From positions 434,001 through 498,000 of the forward strand of contig CAWJFW010000002.1 of assembly GCA_963842305.1 (NCBI GenBank): a stretch of 64,000 nucleotides of DNA. The letters are read 5' to 3'. The position numbers and the translations under genes were made by a program. Below the pieces are notes generated by a model, which was given only the letters and a program-made list of their open reading frames with translations, was not told the DNA's origin and did not search any database. Shown one piece after another: positions 7,417 to 15,560 of this stretch. Source of the DNA: JAIBJN01 sp963842305 (GTDB lineage Bacteria; Actinomycetota; Thermoleophilia; Gaiellales; Gaiellaceae). Each line of letters begins with the position of its first letter. Positions within the stretch are counted from its first letter, which is position 1.

Positions 7417-9873
7417 ATGGAGCGATACAACCCGGAAACGATCGAGCTGAAGTGGCAGCAGGTGTGGGAGCGCGAGCGCGCTTTCTCCGTCCCGAATCCC
7501 ACCCCGCCCGTGGCGGTCGACAAGGAGCACACCTATGTCCTCGAGATGCTCCCGTACCCCTCGGGCGAGCTCCATATGGGCCACGTCAAGAACTACACGC
7601 TCGGCGACGTCCTCGCTCACGTCCGCCGGCGCATGGGATTCCACGTGCTGCGGCCGATGGGCTACGACGCGTTCGGGCTCCCGGCCGAGAACGCAGCAAT
7701 CAGGGAGGGCGGTCATCCGCGGCTCGTGACGGAGCGCAACATCGCCGCGATTCGGCAGCAGATGCGCCGCATGGGGTGGGCGATCGACTGGGATCGTGAG
7801 GTCTCGACGGCCGACCCCTCCTACTACCGCTGGACGCAGTGGCTCTTCCTCAAGTTCTACGAGAAGGGCCTCGCCTACCGGAAGGAAGCGCCGGTCAACT
7901 GGTGCCCGAACGACCAGACGGTGCTCGCGAACGAGCAGGTGATCGACGGGCGGTGCGAGCGCTGCGGCGCCGAGGTCGAGCGCCGGGACCTGGAGCAGTG
8001 GTTCTTCCGCATCACCGACTACGCCGACCGCCTCCTCGACGAGATGAGCCTGCTCGAGTCCTGGCCCGAGCACGTGCTGACCATGCAGCGGAACTGGATC
8101 GGCCGTTCCGAGGGCGCCGAGGTGGTCTTCCGGATCGACGAGCTGGAGGTGGACATCCCGGTGTTCACGACGCGCCCTGACACGCTCTTCGGGGCGACGT
8201 TCTTCGTGCTGGCGCCCGAGCACCCGCTCGTCGCCGACCTCGTCGCCGGGACGCCGCGCGAGGAAGAGGCGCTGGAGTACGTCCGCCGGGCGGCGGCCCG
8301 CTCCTCGATCGAGCGCGCCGACCCGGCGAGGGAGAAGACGGGGGTCGACACGGGCGCGTTCGTGACGAACCCGGTCAACGGCGAGCGCATTCCGATCTGG
8401 GTCGCCGACTACGTCCTGATGGAGTACGGGACGGGCGCGATCATGGCGGTGCCGGCTCACGACGAGCGCGACTTCGAGTTCGCGGAGCGGCACGGGCTCC
8501 CCGTGAAGGTCGTCGTGGCGCCCGAGGGCGAGGACTACGAGGAGGGCACCTACGTCCCGCACTCGGAAAACGAGCGCCTCGTCGACTCGGGGCAGTTCTC
8601 GGGCCGCCCGGCCGAGGAGGGGAAGGGTGCGATCGTCGATTGGCTCGAGTCCCAGGGCCTCGGTCGGCCGAAGGTCGGCTACCGCCTGCGCGATTGGCTG
8701 CTTTCCCGCCAGCGCTACTGGGGCTGCCCGATCCCGATTCTGTACTGCGAGTCGTGCGGGATGGTGCCCGTGCCCGAGGAAGACCTGCCGGTGCTGCTGC
8801 CCGAGGTCGAGGAGTACCTGCCGAAGGGACGCTCGCCCCTCGCCGCGGCAGAGGGCTGGGTGCACACGACCTGTCCGCACTGCGGCGGCGTGGCACACCG
8901 CGAGACGGACACCATGGACACGTTCGTCGATTCCTCGTGGTACTTCATCCGCTACACGGACGCACGGAACGACGACGCGCCGTGGGATCGCGAGATCGCC
9001 GACTACTGGCTGCCGGTCAACCAGTACATCGGCGGCGTCGAGCACGCCATCCTCCACCTGCTCTACGCGCGTTTCTTCGTGAAGGTGCTGAACGACCTCG
9101 GGCTGCTCGGCTTCCGAGAGCCGTTCCTGCGCCTCTTCACGCAGGGGATGATCCACTACCTCGGAGCCAAGATGGCGAAGTCCAAGGGCAACGTCATCTC
9201 GCCCGACGAGATGATCGCCCGCTACGGCGCCGACTCGGTGCGGCTCTACGTCCTCTACATAGGCCCGGCCGAGGACGACATCGAGTGGCAGGACACCGGC
9301 ATCGACGGCATGGCGCGCTTCCTGGGACGCCTGTGGCGGCTGGGCCTGGAAGTGGCGGAGCGCGGCCCGGAGGAGGCTCCGGCCGACGGCGAGCTCGTCC
9401 GCCGCGCCCACGGGGCCGTGGCGAAGGTCTCCGACGACATCCTGCGGCGCTTCCAGTTCAACACGCCGATCGCGGCCGTGATCGAGCTCGTCAACGAGAT
9501 CTACCACGTGAAGGACGACCCCGGGCGGGCGGGGGAGGTCCGCTTCGCCACGGAGACTGCCATCAGCCTCGTGCAGCCCTACGCGCCGCACGTCGCCGAG
9601 GAGCTCTGGGAACGGCTCGGGTACGAGCATCTCTGGGAGCAGCCCTGGCCGCAGGCCGACCCCGCGCTCCTCGAGCGCGAGACCTTCGAGCTCGTCGTCC
9701 AGGTGAACGGAAGGGTCCGCGACAAGGTCGAGGTCCCGGTCGAGCTGTCCGAGCCCGAGCTCGTCGCCCGGGCGAAGGAGCTTCCCCGCGTGCGCGCCCA
9801 CGTGGACGGCAAGGAGATCCGCAAGGAGATCGTCGTCCCAGGCAAGCTCGTCAACCTGGTCGTCGAGGCCTGA
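7417..9873 (+). CDS. leuS: Leucine--tRNA ligase
   Basis: An 818-residue class Ia synthetase that charges tRNA-Leu, in the normal size range for bacterial LeuRS. The HIGH-type motif HMGH is at residues 53-56 and the KMSKS-type motif KMAKS at 585-589. Between them lie the connective-peptide editing domain (TTRPDTLFGATF) and a zinc-type CxxC pair (CESCGM and CPHCGG). The C-terminal anticodon-binding and C-terminal domains are complete. CGGAG (7408-7412) is a modest ribosome-binding site before the ATG. Expression is probably controlled by the leader described at 7273-7402. A cognate tRNA-Leu(CAA) lies at 37100-37184. Confidence 0.97.
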   Translation: MERYNPETIELKWQQVWERERAFSVPNPTPPVAVDKEHTYVLEMLPYPSGELHMGHVKNYTLGDVLAHVRRRMGFHVLRPMGYDAFGLPAENAAIREGGHPRLVTERNIAAIRQQMRRMGWAIDWDREVSTADPSYYRWTQWLFLKFYEKGLAYRKEAPVNWCPNDQTVLANEQVIDGRCERCGAEVERRDLEQWFFRITDYADRLLDEMSLLESWPEHVLTMQRNWIGRSEGAEVVFRIDELEVDIPVFTTRPDTLFGATFFVLAPEHPLVADLVAGTPREEEALEYVRRAAARSSIERADPAREKTGVDTGAFVTNPVNGERIPIWVADYVLMEYGTGAIMAVPAHDERDFEFAERHGLPVKVVVAPEGEDYEEGTYVPHSENERLVDSGQFSGRPAEEGKGAIVDWLESQGLGRPKVGYRLRDWLLSRQRYWGCPIPILYCESCGMVPVPEEDLPVLLPEVEEYLPKGRSPLAAAEGWVHTTCPHCGGVAHRETDTMDTFVDSSWYFIRYTDARNDDAPWDREIADYWLPVNQYIGGVEHAILHLLYARFFVKVLNDLGLLGFREPFLRLFTQGMIHYLGAKMAKSKGNVISPDEMIARYGADSVRLYVLYIGPAEDDIEWQDTGIDGMARFLGRLWRLGLEVAERGPEEAPADGELVRRAHGAVAKVSDDILRRFQFNTPIAAVIELVNEIYHVKDDPGRAGEVRFATETAISLVQPYAPHVAEELWERLGYEHLWEQPWPQADPALLERETFELVVQVNGRVRDKVEVPVELSEPELVARAKELPRVRAHVDGKEIRKEIVVPGKLVNLVVEA

Positions 9874-9887
9874 CCTCTGGCGCTGCG

Positions 9888-9893
9888 TAGGCT
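9888..9893 (+). promoter_or_regulatory. -10-like hexamer TAGGCT for the MarP-like gene
   Basis: TAGGCT ends 6 bases before the GTG start at 9900, and there is no Shine-Dalgarno sequence. The spacing fits a leaderless transcript starting at the GTG. Confidence 0.5.
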
Positions 9894-9899
9894 GTCTGC

Positions 9900-11033
9900 G
9901 TGAACGTCATCGACGTTCTGCTGCTGCTCGGGGTCGCGGCCTTCGCCGTTCTGGGAGCGCACAGGGGCCTCGCCGCCCAGGCGCTCTCCCTGGCAGGACT
10001 GGCGATCGGCGCCGTTCTGGGCTCGATCATCGCTCCGCACCTCGTCTCGGACAATTCGGCCTGGCTGCCGGTCTCCGGCCTGATCGGAGCGATCGCCGGG
10101 GCGTTCCTCCTGAGCTTTGCGGCCAGAGCGCTTGCCCGGCCGGTGCGCGCCTTTCTCGTCGCGCACCCGCCGTTCGGGACCCTCGACCGGATCGGGGGCA
10201 TCGCCCTCGGGGGCCTCATCGCCCTCGCGGTCGGCTGGCTCCTCGCCGTGTTCGCGCTCCACGAGCCGGCACTGGGGCTGCGGGCGGAGATCAGAGGGTC
10301 GGCGATCCTGCCGCGCCTGCTCAGCGCCGTGCCGCCGGACCGGGTGCTGCAGGCGCTCAACCGCTTCGATCCGCTTCCGCTCCTGCCCGGCTTGTCCGAA
10401 GCGCTCCCGCCGCCGGACCCGAGCGTCCTCCAGAGCTCCGGCGCGCGGACCGCCGCCCAGTCGGTCGTCAAGCTCCAGGGGACGGCATGCGGCGTGGGGA
10501 CGCAGGGATCGGGCTGGGTCGTGCGCCCGGGCCTCGTCGCCACGAACGCGCACGTCGTCGCGGGCCATGACTCGACGCGCGTGCTCGCCCCGAACGGGCA
10601 AGTCCTCTCGGCGTGGGCCGTGTACGTCGACCCCGGAAACGACATCGCGCTGATGCGCGTCCGCAACCTCGAGACGAGCGCCCTCGCGGCGAGCACGCGC
10701 GACGACCGCTCGCAGCCGGTCGCACTCCTCGGCTACCCGAGGAACGGCCCGCTGACGGCGACCGCCGGAACGGCAGGCGCCGCCCGCACCGTGCTCTCAC
10801 CGGACGCGTACGGCAACGGGACGCGCCCGCGCATCGTCGTCCCGCTACGCGGCACGGTCCAGCCGGGAGAAAGCGGTGGGCCGGTCGTCGACCGGCAGGG
10901 TCGGGTGGTGGCGATGATCTTCGGCGGGACACGAGAGGGGAGGGGTGGCTACGCCGTCCCGGTCGACCTCGTCCTGAGTGTGGCCGACGACGAGCTGCAC
11001 CCGGTCTCCTCCGGACCCTGCATCGTCGACTAG
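9900..11033 (+). CDS. CvpA-domain membrane serine protease, MarP-like
   Basis: A 377-residue protein. Residues 1-~135 carry four membrane segments of the CvpA type. Residues ~180-377 form a trypsin/HtrA-like protease domain outside the membrane. The triad is visible: His 218 (TNAHVV), Asp 248 (GNDIALM) and Ser 325 (GESGGPV). This is the architecture of mycobacterial MarP (Rv3671c), a periplasmic protease needed for acid and oxidative stress resistance. The same job here is inference. Two Cys (residue ~198 and near the C-terminus) could form a disulphide. The gene starts with GTG 26 bases after leuS, and its stop codon overlaps the left arm of an inverted-repeat element. Confidence 0.88.
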   Translation: MNVIDVLLLLGVAAFAVLGAHRGLAAQALSLAGLAIGAVLGSIIAPHLVSDNSAWLPVSGLIGAIAGAFLLSFAARALARPVRAFLVAHPPFGTLDRIGGIALGGLIALAVGWLLAVFALHEPALGLRAEIRGSAILPRLLSAVPPDRVLQALNRFDPLPLLPGLSEALPPPDPSVLQSSGARTAAQSVVKLQGTACGVGTQGSGWVVRPGLVATNAHVVAGHDSTRVLAPNGQVLSAWAVYVDPGNDIALMRVRNLETSALAASTRDDRSQPVALLGYPRNGPLTATAGTAGAARTVLSPDAYGNGTRPRIVVPLRGTVQPGESGGPVVDRQGRVVAMIFGGTREGRGGYAVPVDLVLSVADDELHPVSSGPCIVD

Positions 11034-11200
11034 GGAGGGTTTGGCGAAACAGACGGCTGTGCCGCCGGGCCGCGCTGCTTGCCTCGAGCACGGCGTCCTC
11101 AGTCGCGGCCGTAGCTTTGGCTACGGTCGCTCCCTGCGTCCTTGTCTCGGAACGACCATCGCACCCCGGCGACGAGCGACGTTCAGCCAAACCCTCCTAG
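11030..11200. repeat. 171-bp element with 15-16-bp terminal inverted repeats and central hairpin
   Basis: The left arm CTAGGGAGGGTTTGGC (11030-11045) and the right arm GCCAAACCCTCCTAG (11186-11200) are inverted repeats differing by one G. A central hairpin (11105-11130) has an 11-bp stem with one G-T wobble around a TTTG loop. No transposase gene or long open frame lies inside. The left end covers the stop codon of the upstream gene. It may be a miniature mobile element, an extended intergenic palindrome or a structured RNA. Confidence 0.6.
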
Positions 11201-11322
11201 CGGCGCGCTCGCGGACCCTTCACGAATCGTTTTCGATCTCGACACGCTCGGTGCGCCACGCGCGCGTTCTTCCTCGCGACGATCCCGGGAAGTGCCATCC
11301 GCTCTCACCGTGACCAGCTGAC
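11201..11322. other. Upstream region of comEA
   Basis: About 120 bases between the inverted-repeat element and comEA. I see no confident promoter or ribosome-binding site. Confidence 0.35.
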
Positions 11323-11910
11323 GTGCGCATGCCGCCGATCTCCCGCGGGCGGGCGCTCGCGTACGCGGTCGTCCTCCTGGCGGCGCTCACGCTCGTCGGC
11401 CGGCTCGCGCTGCGAACGGAGGACGGCGAGCCGCCCGAGGCGACGAGCTCGCTGGCGCTTGCGGTCGAGGAGGAGCCTCCCGTGGAGCTCGTCGTCCACG
11501 TCGCAGGCGCCGTCGTTCGACCCGGCCTCTACCGGCTTCCCGACGGCAGCCGCATCGACGATGCGATCGCCGAGGCGGGCGGCGCGAAGCCGAAGGCCGC
11601 CCTCGACCTCGTCAACCTGGCGGCGCCCGTCGCCGACGGCCAGCAGGTCGTCGTCCCGCTGCGCGGATCGCAGGTCGCGTCGGGCGACCCAAGCGGGACG
11701 GGTGTCTCGGTTCCCGCCGGAAAGGTGCACCTGAACTCCGCGACGCTCGAGCAGCTCGACGAGCTCCCGGGGATCGGCCCCATCACGGCGCAGCAGATCC
11801 TCGACTACCGGTCGGCGAACGGCGCGTTCCAGGCGATCGACGAGCTCGATGGCGTGCCGGGTATCGGGCCGGCGCGGCTCGCACAGCTTCGTCCTCTGGT
11901 CGACCTGTGA
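11323..11910 (+). CDS. comEA: Competence protein ComEA, helix-hairpin-helix DNA receptor
   Basis: A 195-residue protein with an N-terminal membrane anchor (residues ~10-28), an SLBB/ubiquitin-like domain (HVAGAVVRPGLYRLPDG, residues ~62-115) and a C-terminal double helix-hairpin-helix (LPGIGPITAQQILDYR and VPGIGPARLAQL). It binds incoming double-stranded DNA at the cell surface and passes it to ComEC. Translation may start at the GTG at 11323 or at the ATG two codons later. comEC begins 12 bases downstream, so the two form a DNA-uptake operon. Confidence 0.92.
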   Translation: MRMPPISRGRALAYAVVLLAALTLVGRLALRTEDGEPPEATSSLALAVEEEPPVELVVHVAGAVVRPGLYRLPDGSRIDDAIAEAGGAKPKAALDLVNLAAPVADGQQVVVPLRGSQVASGDPSGTGVSVPAGKVHLNSATLEQLDELPGIGPITAQQILDYRSANGAFQAIDELDGVPGIGPARLAQLRPLVDL

Positions 11911-11922
11911 GGTGGGGCGGCC

Positions 11923-14214
11923 GTGGCGCGCGACCTCTTCGAACGCGTTCCGGCCGCGCACCTCCTCGCGGCGTCGCTTTGTGCGGGCCTCAGTCTCGCA
12001 CTCCTTCTCCGTGAGGCCGACCAGGGTCTCCTGCTCGCCGCGTTGGCCGCGTTCGCCGGGGGGCTCGCAGTCGACCGAGCCCGGACGCCACTTCTCGCCC
12101 TGACCATTGCGATCGTGGGCATCTGGTGGGGTAGTGCGCGGCTGGATGCGCTCGACAGCAGCCTTCTCGAAGCCGAGATCGGCCGCGCAGGACTCGCACG
12201 TGTCGAGGTGATCGGCCCGGCACGGCGCAGCGAGTTCGCGCTTCGCGTGCCCGTGCGGGTGCTTGCCTTTCGAGCGCTCGTGGTCGACGAGCGGGCCAGC
12301 CTGGAGCTCCCGCCGGAGCCGGCGCCTCAGCAGGGGGCCGTGCTCGAGACCGTCGCCACGCTCGCGGCGCCGGCGGCTCCCCGGGAGGAGGGCGACTTCG
12401 ACGAAGCCGGCTACCTCGGGCGGCAGGGCATTCACGTGATCCTCCGCGCGAACAGCTTCCGCGTGGTCGGTCGTCGCGGAGGGCTCGGCGGGCTCGGAGA
12501 CCGTCTCCGCGACGAGGTGTCGAGCTCGCTCGCGTCAGGATCCTCCGGCGAGCCGCGGGCGGTGCTGGCCGGCGTCGTCCTGGGCGAGGACGAGGGGCTC
12601 GACACAGGCCTGCGCGACAGCTTTCGCGCGTCGGGTCTCTACCACCTCCTGGCCGTGTCCGGCCAGAACGTCGCCTACGTCGTCGCGGGGACGATTCTCC
12701 TCGTCTGGACCCTGGGGCTGCCGCGCTGGCTCGGTGAGCTGAGCGCGCTCGCGACCGTCGCTGCCTACGTGCTCGCAGTCGGGTGGCAGCCCTCGGTCGT
12801 TCGCGCGGGCGTCGCCGGAGGGCTCGCGTCGCTGGCGTGGCTCGCGTCTCGACCGCGCGACCGCTGGTACTTCCTGCTGGTCGGCGCGGCGGTACTGCTC
12901 GCCTGGAACCCCTACTCGCTGCTGGAGCCGGGCTTCCAGCTCTCGTTCAGCGCGGTCGCTGCCATCTTCCTGCTCGTTCCGTCGATCAGCCGACGGCTCG
13001 AGGGCTATCCGCTCCCGCCGGGGTTCGTCGAGGTGATCTCGATCTCCACGGCATGCGGGCTCGTGACGGCGCCTGTCCTCTGGCTTCACTTCGGCGCGGT
13101 CCCCGTCTACGCCGTTCTCGCAAACGCGCTCGCGGCGCCCGTCGTCGCACCGTTGCTGGGCCTCGCGCTGGCGGCCGCCGCGCTCCACCCGCTGCTCCCG
13201 GAGGCCTCGACCGCTCTCGTCTCACTCGACGCGTGGCTCGCCCGGTACCTCGCCCTCTGCGCGAGGCTCGTCGGGAGCCTTCCCCACGCGCGGATGAGCT
13301 CGCTGTCGGCGTTCGGCCTGCTCCTCGCGGTGGGAGTGGCGGCAGTCCTCTTCGCCCGCATGCGCGGGTCCAAGCTGCGACGAGCGATCGCAGTTGCCAG
13401 CCTCACGCTGGCGCTTACCGTCGCCTGGCGCCTCGCACCGGGCGAGAACCGGGAGCCTCCGTCGCCGGAGGGCCTCAGGATCACCGTCCTCGACGTCGGG
13501 CAAGGCGACGCGGTCCTCCTGCAGGTTCCGGAAGGCGCGATCCTCGTCGACGAGGGGCCCCCCGAGGCGGACGTTGCCGGACAGCTCGAGGAGCTCGGCG
13601 TGGACAGGCTGACGGCGATCGTCCTTACCCATCCAGAGCGGGACCACGTGGGTGGAGCGGCAGACGTGCTCGAGAGCGTCGAGGTCGGAACGGTCGTCGA
13701 TCCGTTGATCCCTTCCTCGAGCGAGGATGAGCGAGCGGCGCTTGCCGCCGCGCGAGAGCGGGGGGTTCCGGTGATCGAGGCGCGCGCCGGGCGACGCTTC
13801 AGCCTCGGCAGGCTGCGAGTTCGAGTCCTCTGGCCCGAGAGCCCTGTGCCACCCAACGACAACCCGAACAACTTCGCAGTCGTGCTGGTCGCCTCCTACG
13901 GCGAGATCGACGCGCTTCTCACCGCCGATGCCGAGGGGGAGGTGACGCTGCCGATCCGACCTCCTCCCGTCGAGATCCTCAAGGTCGCCCACCACGGCTC
14001 CGACGACCTGTTGCTGCCGTCGCTCCTCGACCTGACGCACCCGCGCGTGGCGGTCGTGTCGGTCGGCGAGGGAAACGACTACGGACACCCGACACCTGCG
14101 ACGATGGCCGCCCTGGAAGGCTTCCCCGGCCTGAGCGTGTACCGAACCGATCGCGACGGCGCCATCGCGATCGAGACCGACGGCGAGCGGATTTCGGTGC
14201 GAGAGGAGCGCTGA
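11923..14214 (+). CDS. comEC: DNA internalization channel ComEC/Rec2
   Basis: A 763-residue protein with three parts: a DUF4131/OB-like N-terminal region (~1-190), the multi-spanning Competence domain (~215-500, including the motif LLAVSGQNVAYV) and a C-terminal metallo-beta-lactamase-like domain (~520-760). The last domain has LDVGQGDAVLLQ, a metal-binding HPERDHVGG and AHHGSDD, so it keeps the metal-ligand set expected of an active nuclease. The start is GTG at 11923. ComEC forms the inner-membrane channel for single-stranded DNA in natural transformation. With comEA next door the uptake core is present; pilus and ComF-type genes are not in this window. Confidence 0.94.
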   Translation: MARDLFERVPAAHLLAASLCAGLSLALLLREADQGLLLAALAAFAGGLAVDRARTPLLALTIAIVGIWWGSARLDALDSSLLEAEIGRAGLARVEVIGPARRSEFALRVPVRVLAFRALVVDERASLELPPEPAPQQGAVLETVATLAAPAAPREEGDFDEAGYLGRQGIHVILRANSFRVVGRRGGLGGLGDRLRDEVSSSLASGSSGEPRAVLAGVVLGEDEGLDTGLRDSFRASGLYHLLAVSGQNVAYVVAGTILLVWTLGLPRWLGELSALATVAAYVLAVGWQPSVVRAGVAGGLASLAWLASRPRDRWYFLLVGAAVLLAWNPYSLLEPGFQLSFSAVAAIFLLVPSISRRLEGYPLPPGFVEVISISTACGLVTAPVLWLHFGAVPVYAVLANALAAPVVAPLLGLALAAAALHPLLPEASTALVSLDAWLARYLALCARLVGSLPHARMSSLSAFGLLLAVGVAAVLFARMRGSKLRRAIAVASLTLALTVAWRLAPGENREPPSPEGLRITVLDVGQGDAVLLQVPEGAILVDEGPPEADVAGQLEELGVDRLTAIVLTHPERDHVGGAADVLESVEVGTVVDPLIPSSSEDERAALAAARERGVPVIEARAGRRFSLGRLRVRVLWPESPVPPNDNPNNFAVVLVASYGEIDALLTADAEGEVTLPIRPPPVEILKVAHHGSDDLLLPSLLDLTHPRVAVVSVGEGNDYGHPTPATMAALEGFPGLSVYRTDRDGAIAIETDGERISVREER

Positions 14215-14220
14215 CTATGC

Positions 14221-15201
14221 TTGGCCGCGGTGGCCGAGAGCGAGCTTCGTCCGATCTACCTCCTCACCGGCGGCGATCGCCCGAAGATCCGCCGGGCGCT
14301 CGAGCGCCTGCGCTCGCGCTTCGGCCCGGAGTCGGTCGAGACGCTGTCGGCCGAGAGCGCCGGCGGGGACGAGGTGGTCGCCTCCCTGAACTCGCTTGGC
14401 CTCTTCGCGGGCGGCGGCGGCCGTCTCGTCGTCGTCGAGGACGTCGAACGCTGGAAGAAGGCCGACGAGGAGGCGCTTGCCGCGTATCTCGCCGACCCGG
14501 TGCCGGGGGCGGTGCTCGCGCTCGTCGCCGCCCAGCTCAAGGGCTCCGCGCTCCCCGCGCTCTGCGCGAAGGCGGGGGAGGTGCTTGCGTACGACGTGCC
14601 GAAGCCCCGCGACCTCCCGACCTGGGTACGGGCCCAGTTCGAGCGCCTCGGGGTGCAGGCGGACACCGAGGCGGCGAGAGCCCTGATCGAGATCGTCGGC
14701 GACGATGCCAGCGCACTCGCGACCGAGGTCGAGAAGCTCGCGGCCTGGTCGGCGGACGAGCCCGTCGGGCGGCGGGAGGTGGAGCTCCTCGCCGCTCCGG
14801 CCCAGGAGGCATCCGCCTGGGCGATCATGGACGCCTGGGGGGCGCGCGACCTACCCGGCGCGCTGACCGCGTGCCAGTCGGAGCTCGAGCGCGGTGCCGA
14901 TCCCTTTGCGATCGCGATGCGCCTCTCCTCACAGGTGACTCTCGTTCGCCAGTCGCGAGCCCTGAGCGAGGAGGGCATGGGCGTGAAGGACATCGCCAAG
15001 CGGCTCCGCAAGCACGAGTTTCGCGTCCGCAAGGCCCTTGGCCATTCGGAGAACTACACGCGGGACGAGCTGGACGAGGCCGTCATCCGGCTGGCGGCGC
15101 TGGACGCCTCGCTCAAGGGTGCGAGCAGGCTGGCCGGGGAGCTCGAACTCGAGCGGACGATCGTCGAGCTGGTCAAGGAGCCCACGCCGGCGGCCCGTTA
15201 G
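14221..15201 (+). CDS. holA: DNA polymerase III subunit delta
   Basis: A ~326-residue clamp-loader subunit with the HolA fold: N-terminal region with YLLTGGDRPKIRRALERL (residues ~12-30), a middle AAA-like part and the C-terminal collar (ALGHSENYTRDELDEAVIRL). It opens the sliding clamp. The start is uncertain: a TTG at 14221 or a GTG at 14230 give the same frame, and neither has an obvious ribosome-binding site. The gene begins 6 bases after comEC, a common bacterial order, and converges on rpsT 15 bases downstream. Confidence 0.92.
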   Translation: MAAVAESELRPIYLLTGGDRPKIRRALERLRSRFGPESVETLSAESAGGDEVVASLNSLGLFAGGGGRLVVVEDVERWKKADEEALAAYLADPVPGAVLALVAAQLKGSALPALCAKAGEVLAYDVPKPRDLPTWVRAQFERLGVQADTEAARALIEIVGDDASALATEVEKLAAWSADEPVGRREVELLAAPAQEASAWAIMDAWGARDLPGALTACQSELERGADPFAIAMRLSSQVTLVRQSRALSEEGMGVKDIAKRLRKHEFRVRKALGHSENYTRDELDEAVIRLAALDASLKGASRLAGELELERTIVELVKEPTPAAR

Positions 15202-15216
15202 CTCGGATCGACGCGG

Positions 15217-15480
15217 CTACGACGCTTCGGCGACCAGGCGCGCGGCCTGGGACTTCTTGCGCGCCGCCCGGTTGGGGTGGATCGCGTGCGCGGCGGCCGC
15301 GCGGTCGAGGCAGCGCACCAGGTCCCGATGGACCGAGGTGACGGCCTCCTTGTCGCCGTCCTCGATCGCCGCCTCGAGTTTCTTGTAGAGCGTCTTGGCG
15401 GTCGAGCGGTGGTGCAAGTTCTCGAGCCGCTGGCGGGCGGCGATGGAGACGCGGCGCTTCTGCTGTTTGATGTTCGGCAT
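15217..15480 (-). CDS. rpsT: 30S ribosomal protein S20
   Basis: An 87-residue basic protein beginning MPNIKQQKRRV, the family signature, and rich in Arg/Lys/Ala helices. It binds 16S rRNA early in 30S assembly. The ATG at 15480 is chosen over a start 14 codons upstream because it matches the family N-terminus. The 5' end of its message carries a small hairpin followed by five T (see 15487-15505). It converges with holA. Confidence 0.96.
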   Translation of the reverse strand: MPNIKQQKRRVSIAARQRLENLHHRSTAKTLYKKLEAAIEDGDKEAVTSVHRDLVRCLDRAAAAHAIHPNRAARKKSQAARLVAEAS

Positions 15481-15486
15481 ACCGAC

Positions 15487-15505
15487 AAAAAGGCCCCGCT
15501 GGGCC
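15487..15505 (-). terminator. GGCCC/GGGCC hairpin plus T5 at the 5' end of rpsT mRNA
   Basis: On the minus strand GGCCC-agcg-GGGCC-TTTTT lies 6-24 bases before the rpsT ATG. A TACGAT hexamer (complement of 15513-15518) just upstream would start transcription at about 15505, right at the stem. It looks like a weak terminator or leader hairpin that could attenuate rpsT. Confidence 0.4.
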
Positions 15506-15512
15506 GGCCGGA

Positions 15513-15518
15513 ATCGTA
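15513..15518 (-). promoter_or_regulatory. -10-like hexamer TACGAT for rpsT
   Basis: TACGAT on the minus strand lies 32 bases before the rpsT ATG. This gives a short leader of about 25 bases, unlike the leaderless spacing seen elsewhere. Confidence 0.4.
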
Positions 15519-15548
15519 GCAAGCGCCGATGTGTTCTGGCCGCTCGCC

Positions 15549-15554
15549 TATCCT
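15549..15554 (+). promoter_or_regulatory. -10-like hexamer TATCCT for murJ
   Basis: TATCCT ends 6 bases before the GTG at 15561 with no Shine-Dalgarno sequence. This supports that GTG as a leaderless start. Confidence 0.45.
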
Positions 15555-15560
15555 CGCCCG

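Noticed and set aside
7402..9801. A 799-codon minus-strand frame opposite leuS
   Set aside because: Shadow of leuS with no family resemblance.
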